In this document: positions 22,346 to 25,511 of the stretch, piece by piece | How the letters are laid out: the number at the start of each line of letters is the position of its first letter | Position numbering within the stretch: position 1 is the stretch's first letter | From: an uncultured Synergistaceae bacterium | GTDB lineage: Bacteria > Synergistota > Synergistia > Synergistales > Dethiosulfovibrionaceae | Direction of reading: 5' to 3' | Assembly (NCBI GenBank): GCA_902489135.1 | Contig: CABTYW010000027.1 | Coordinates: 1-25,511 of the forward strand | DNA length: 25,511 bases | Notes under the pieces: model-generated | What the model saw: only the letters and a program-made list of their open reading frames with translations | Databases searched by the model: none | What the model was told of the DNA's origin: nothing | Program-made: the position numbers and the translations under genes

Positions 22346-22468
22346 ATCATCAACGGGAGCCCTGCGGCGCCGGTGCTTCCTTGCGCGAAAAACGCGGGGG
22401 CGGCGGCGCGAGTCCGAAGCGAACTTTTCGGCGAAAAGGGCGCATGAACATCACCGGGAGTGAGACGC

Positions 22469-22975
22469 ATGGATAAAGAACGATTGAAATCGGAGTTGAA
22501 AAAAATTGTAGAGAACGCCGGATACCTGTTTGTGGGCATTGAAACCGTCAAAGAAGAGGGCGTTCCCGTTTTGAGAGTCTTCGCCGACAGCGGAGAGGGC
22601 ATCGGCGTGGAGGACTGCGAAAAAATTTCGGCGCAGATCGGCGCCATGCTGGATCGGCGATCGGAAGAGTTCCATGAGAGCTACCTCCTCGAAGTCAGCT
22701 CGCCCGGACTGGAGCGTCCGCTCTTCAGCCTTGAGGACTATGAGCGTTTCGTCGGAAAAGAAGCGGCGGTGAGACTGAAAGCGCCCGTGGAAGGCCGGCG
22801 TCGCCTGACGGCGCCCATTGCGGGAACGCAGGACGGCGCGGTGATTTTCGCCGGCGACGGAGCGCCGCTGGCAATTCCCTTTGAGGCTATTGCCGCGGGC
22901 CATCTGATCTATAAAGAAGAAAAAGGACAGAAAATAACCTTCAGCGGAAAAAGGAGGAAAAATACAGCAAAATGA
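22469..22975 (+). CDS. rimP: Ribosome maturation factor RimP
   Basis: RimP helps mature the 30S subunit. The 168-residue protein has the N-terminal alpha/beta domain with GYLFVGIETVKEEGVPVLRVF, the C.KIS.QIGAMLD helix, and the highly typical YLLEVSSPGLERPL followed by FVGKEAAVRLKAP of the C-terminal SH3-like domain. The ATG at 22469 has GGGAG 8 nt upstream; an in-frame GTG three codons earlier is less likely. Its stop overlaps the nusA start by 4 nt. Gene order rimP-nusA-ylxR/Q-infB is the common bacterial one. Confidence 0.95.
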   Translation: MDKERLKSELKKIVENAGYLFVGIETVKEEGVPVLRVFADSGEGIGVEDCEKISAQIGAMLDRRSEEFHESYLLEVSSPGLERPLFSLEDYERFVGKEAAVRLKAPVEGRRRLTAPIAGTQDGAVIFAGDGAPLAIPFEAIAAGHLIYKEEKGQKITFSGKRRKNTAK

Positions 22976-24063
22976 AACTCGGCGAAGGCTTTTTAGAGGC
23001 GCTGGAGCTGCTCGTTCGCGAGCGCAATCTCTCCACGGAGATTATCTTTTCGAGCGTGGAAGCGGCGCTGGCGCTGGCGTACAGGAAATTCAAGGAAACC
23101 CGCATGGATCCCGTGGTCACCATCGACCGCACCACAGGCGAGGTGTTGATTTACGACGTGTGCCGCGTCGTCGAAGGAGAGGCGGGGATCAGCGAGATCG
23201 GCCTTGCCGAAGCCCGCGCATTGGCGGGCGACGAGGTTCAGATCGGCGACACCGTAAAAGTCCCCGTGCTGGAACATCCCGAAAAGTTCGGGCGCATCGC
23301 GGCTCAGACCGCCCGTCAGGTGATCACGCAGCGCCTGAAAGACGCGGAGCGCGAAATCGTATATAATGAATTCAACGACAAAATCGGCGAGCTTGTTTCG
23401 GCATCCATCTTCAAATCCGAGGACGACCAGGTGCTGATTCGTTTGGGAGAGCGCAGCGAAGCCGTGTTGCCCAAGGAAGAGCGCATCGCCGGCGAAGTGT
23501 ACGTTCCCGGCGAGACCAAGAAGTTTTTTCTTCTGGACGTGCGTCAGACGGGGCGCGGCCCGCGCATCGTCGTGTCCCGCACCCATCCCGGCCTCCTGAG
23601 AAAACTCCTGGAGCTTGAAATTCCCGAGATCGGAGACGGCACCGTAGAGATCAAAAGCATCGTCAGAGAGGCCGGCGCCCGCGCCAAAGTTGCCGTTGCC
23701 TCCACCAATCCTGAGGTGGATCCCGTTGGTGCCTGTGTGGGAAACAGCGGCGCCCGCATCAGAAACGTCAGCTCCGACCTCTGCGACGAAAAAATCGACG
23801 TCATTGTCTGGAGCGACGATCCTCTGGAGTTCATCAAAAACGCGCTGTCGCCCGCCAGAATTACCCGCGTGGAAGCCGTGGAAGGACAGGACCGCACCGC
23901 CCGCGTTTATGCGCCTGCCGATCAGCTTTCTCTGGCCATCGGCAAAGCCGGGCAGAACGTTCGCCTTGCCGCACGCCTGACGGGCTGGAAAGTTGACATC
24001 AACACGGAGGGGGAAAAAGCTTCCTCCGTCGTTGAAGGCGAAAAGGAAGAGGAAGGCATTTGA
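22972..24063 (+). CDS. nusA: Transcription termination/antitermination factor NusA
   Basis: NusA binds RNA polymerase and the nascent RNA and promotes pausing and hairpin-dependent termination. The 363-residue protein has the polymerase-binding N-terminal domain (about 1-125: FLEALELLVRERNLS, then ITQRLKDAEREIVYNEF), an S1 domain, and two KH domains (VVSRTHPGLLRKLLELEIPE before KH1, VGACVGNSGARIRNVSSDL, then LAIGKAGQNVRLAARLTGWK in KH2). The acidic repeats of the E. coli protein are absent, as in most bacteria. It is coupled to rimP and to the next gene by 4-nt overlaps. Its operon leader carries an intrinsic terminator, so feedback by NusA is conceivable. Confidence 0.97.
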   Translation: MKLGEGFLEALELLVRERNLSTEIIFSSVEAALALAYRKFKETRMDPVVTIDRTTGEVLIYDVCRVVEGEAGISEIGLAEARALAGDEVQIGDTVKVPVLEHPEKFGRIAAQTARQVITQRLKDAEREIVYNEFNDKIGELVSASIFKSEDDQVLIRLGERSEAVLPKEERIAGEVYVPGETKKFFLLDVRQTGRGPRIVVSRTHPGLLRKLLELEIPEIGDGTVEIKSIVREAGARAKVAVASTNPEVDPVGACVGNSGARIRNVSSDLCDEKIDVIVWSDDPLEFIKNALSPARITRVEAVEGQDRTARVYAPADQLSLAIGKAGQNVRLAARLTGWKVDINTEGEKASSVVEGEKEEEGI

Positions 24064-24668
24064 GGAGGTCTCATAACCCCCGTTCGTGCATCGCCTGCCG
24101 GCGCGAGCGACCGCCCCGCGAGATGATTCGGGTGGTGCGCAGCCGCGACGGTCAAATCACCCTTGACGAGCAGGGACATCTGTCGGGGCGCGGCGCCTAC
24201 CTCTGCCCGGAGCCTCAGTGCGTGGCGCTCTGCCTGAAGAAAAAACTCCTCGAAAAGGCGCTTAAAAGCCCCATCCCCGCCGAAGTTACCGCCAAACTTG
24301 CGGCTTCAGTGCAGCTCAGCGCCGAAGATCTGGCCCTGGGCGAACAGTCCCTCAAAAACGAGATCATGGCGGTGCTGGGCATGGCGCGGCGCGCCGGCGA
24401 ACTCATTATCGGACGGGATCGCGTACTGGCGAGCCTCTCGTCGGGACATGATCTGCTGGCGCTGCTGGCTGAAGATTGTTCGGCGGCTGTGCGGCGCGCC
24501 CTCAGCGCGAAGGGCGCAAAATTTTACGTAGTGAGCGGGACAAGTCGTTCAGAACTCGGACAGCTTTTAGGACTGCGACAGACTCAGATTGCAGCCCTTC
24601 CTGTGCAGAGCGGCTTTGCCGAGAAATTGAAAAGGCTGCTTCCAGAAGGAGGAAATGCGGTTGAGTAA
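24060..24668 (+). CDS. Fusion of RnpM (YlxR) with an L7Ae-family YlxQ-like protein
   Basis: The first 85 or so residues are YlxR/RnpM: RSCIACRRERPPREMIRVVR, then GHLSGRGAYLCPEPQC, with the Cys pairs and GRGAYLC of the family. RnpM binds the RNase P RNA. From about residue 97 the chain is an L7Ae/L30e-type RNA-binding domain (SLKNEIMAVLGMARRAGELI, then LLALLAEDCSAAVRRAL, KFYVVSGTSRSELGQLLG), equal to YlxQ. In Bacillus the two are separate neighbouring genes between nusA and infB. The start is the TTG at 24060, overlapping the nusA stop (TTGA), with GAGGAAGG upstream. The gene overlaps the infB start. It probably acts on structured RNAs (RNase P, rRNA). Confidence 0.93.
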   Translation: MRRSHNPRSCIACRRERPPREMIRVVRSRDGQITLDEQGHLSGRGAYLCPEPQCVALCLKKKLLEKALKSPIPAEVTAKLAASVQLSAEDLALGEQSLKNEIMAVLGMARRAGELIIGRDRVLASLSSGHDLLALLAEDCSAAVRRALSAKGAKFYVVSGTSRSELGQLLGLRQTQIAALPVQSGFAEKLKRLLPEGGNAVE

Positions 24669-25511
24669 AATGAGAGTTTATGAGCTTGCAAAGCTGCTCG
24701 ACATGAACAACAAAGACCTGCTGGCTTTGCTGGAAAAATTGAACGTCGCCGTTAAAACTCACATGAGCACCATCGACGACGACGCCATTCAGCTTGTGGA
24801 AGACGAGCTGGAGAAGATGAAAAACGCCAAAGGAAACAAAAAGGCGTCGGATCAGAGCCGCAAGACGCCGAAAGCCGCCGGGACTTCGGAAAAGGCGGAA
24901 AATTCAAAAAAGCCCGAGGCCGTGCAAAAGACCGAACATCGAAAAACCGCCCCTTCCGCCCCGAGCGCTCCCGCCAAGGCCGATGAACCGAAAGCCCATC
25001 CCGAAAAACTGACGGCAGCCGAGCCGGCGAAACGGAAAAAGCTGATTAAAGTGCGCCAGGGCGGCTGCGTCAAGGATTTGGCCGACGTTCTCGGCCTTTC
25101 CGCCGGCGAAGCCGTGAAGAAACTCATGGCCGCCGGAATGATGACGCCCGCTTCCGCGGCGCTCAATGACGACATTCTTCTGGTCCTCGGCGACGCTTGC
25201 GGCGTGGATATCGACTGGGAAGCTCAGCCCAAGGCCCGGGAGAGCGCGAAGAAAGCCGAAGCCCCCGCCAAAGGGGGCAAGATGGGAAAAGCGGCCGCCA
25301 AAGGCGCCCATCTCAAGCCCCGTTCGCCCATCGTTACCGTCATGGGACACGTCGATCACGGCAAAACGTCGCTGCTTGACGCCATCCGCAAGACCCACGT
25401 GACGGCTCGCGAAGCCGGCGGCATCACCCAGCACATCGGCGCGTCTCACGTGGTTTACGCCGGCAAAGAAATCGTCTTTCTCGACACTCCCGGCCACGAA
25501 GCCTTCACGGC
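24661..25511 (+). CDS. infB: Translation initiation factor IF-2 (partial, runs off the window)
   Basis: IF-2 is the GTPase that brings initiator tRNA to the 30S subunit. The visible 283 codons hold two IF2-N domains (MSKMRVYELAKLLDMNNKDL at the start, then RQGGCVKDLADVLGLSAGEA near residue 135). A charged Lys/Pro/Ala-rich linker lies between them, and the beginning of the G domain follows: GHVDHGKT (229-236), GGITQHIGA, and DTPGHEAF at the edge. The TTG at 24661 is preferred because AGGAGG (24647-24652) lies 8 nt upstream and it gives the family N-terminus MSKxRVYELAK. An ATG at 24655 is only 2 nt from that site, and the ATG at 24670 is too far. The gene overlaps the ylxRQ stop. Confidence 0.96.
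   Translation, partial: MSKMRVYELAKLLDMNNKDLLALLEKLNVAVKTHMSTIDDDAIQLVEDELEKMKNAKGNKKASDQSRKTPKAAGTSEKAENSKKPEAVQKTEHRKTAPSAPSAPAKADEPKAHPEKLTAAEPAKRKKLIKVRQGGCVKDLADVLGLSAGEAVKKLMAAGMMTPASAALNDDILLVLGDACGVDIDWEAQPKARESAKKAEAPAKGGKMGKAAAKGAHLKPRSPIVTVMGHVDHGKTSLLDAIRKTHVTAREAGGITQHIGASHVVYAGKEIVFLDTPGHEAFT

Noticed and set aside
22319..22447. Possible 42-codon leader peptide (GTG after AAGGAG) before rimP
   Set aside because: The start codon lies inside the terminator stem and the product looks random; the ribosome binding site is probably coincidental, although a leader peptide cannot be excluded.
1..25511. CRISPR arrays, rRNA genes, insertion sequences
   Set aside because: No regularly spaced repeats, no rRNA-like sequence and no transposase motifs were seen.

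Overview
The window looks like part of the chromosome of an anaerobic, amino-acid-fermenting bacterium. A member of the Synergistota (Pyramidobacter/Jonquetella-like) is my best guess. The reasons are a selenocysteine-containing GrdB/GrdE-type reductase pair, GC-rich coding DNA with many GTG/TTG starts, single-chain IspDF, and a fused RnpM(YlxR)-YlxQ gene in a rimP-nusA-ylxRQ-infB operon. The phylum is inferred from memory; no 16S or other decisive marker is present.

Positions 1-9150 are an accessory region full of gene remains. Intact genes are a FadR-type GntR regulator (599-1297), a GrdE-like subunit and a GrdB-like selenoprotein (2218-4808, with an in-frame UGA at 4539), a DsbA/FrnE-like oxidoreductase (5964-6593) and an alpha/beta hydrolase (7028-7909). 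Between them lie decayed pieces of an LctP-type permease, an imidazolonepropionase-like amidohydrolase, a formate/nitrite-type channel, a second FrnE-like protein, and the N-terminal part of what looks like a T7-type single-subunit RNA polymerase. The regulator has a strong promoter and a TGGT-N3-ACCA operator in front of it, and a perfect AATTGGT-N3-ACCAATT operator behind it. This suggests a GntR-controlled catabolic locus that is partly lost.

A complete tRNA-Leu(CAA) unit (promoter, tRNA, terminator; minus strand, 9285-9082) marks the border to the core region. To its right are cysS (minus strand), then uvrC-ribD-ribE, ribH and serS on the plus strand. A terminator-rich gap follows, then a membrane-domain/GT26 glycosyltransferase fusion, rlmH, ybaB, recR, a PIN-TRAM membrane protein and ispDF. 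Last comes the rimP-nusA-ylxRQ-infB operon, which runs off the right edge. Many of these genes are joined by 4-nt stop/start overlaps, which suggests cotranscription.

The most interesting points are the GrdE/GrdB pair, which keeps Sec but seems to lack the Cys residues that normally surround Sec and the pyruvoyl-forming Cys of GrdE; the phage RNA-polymerase fragment beside a tRNA; and two leader regions (before the GT26 fusion and before rimP-nusA) that carry intrinsic terminators just upstream of the structural genes.
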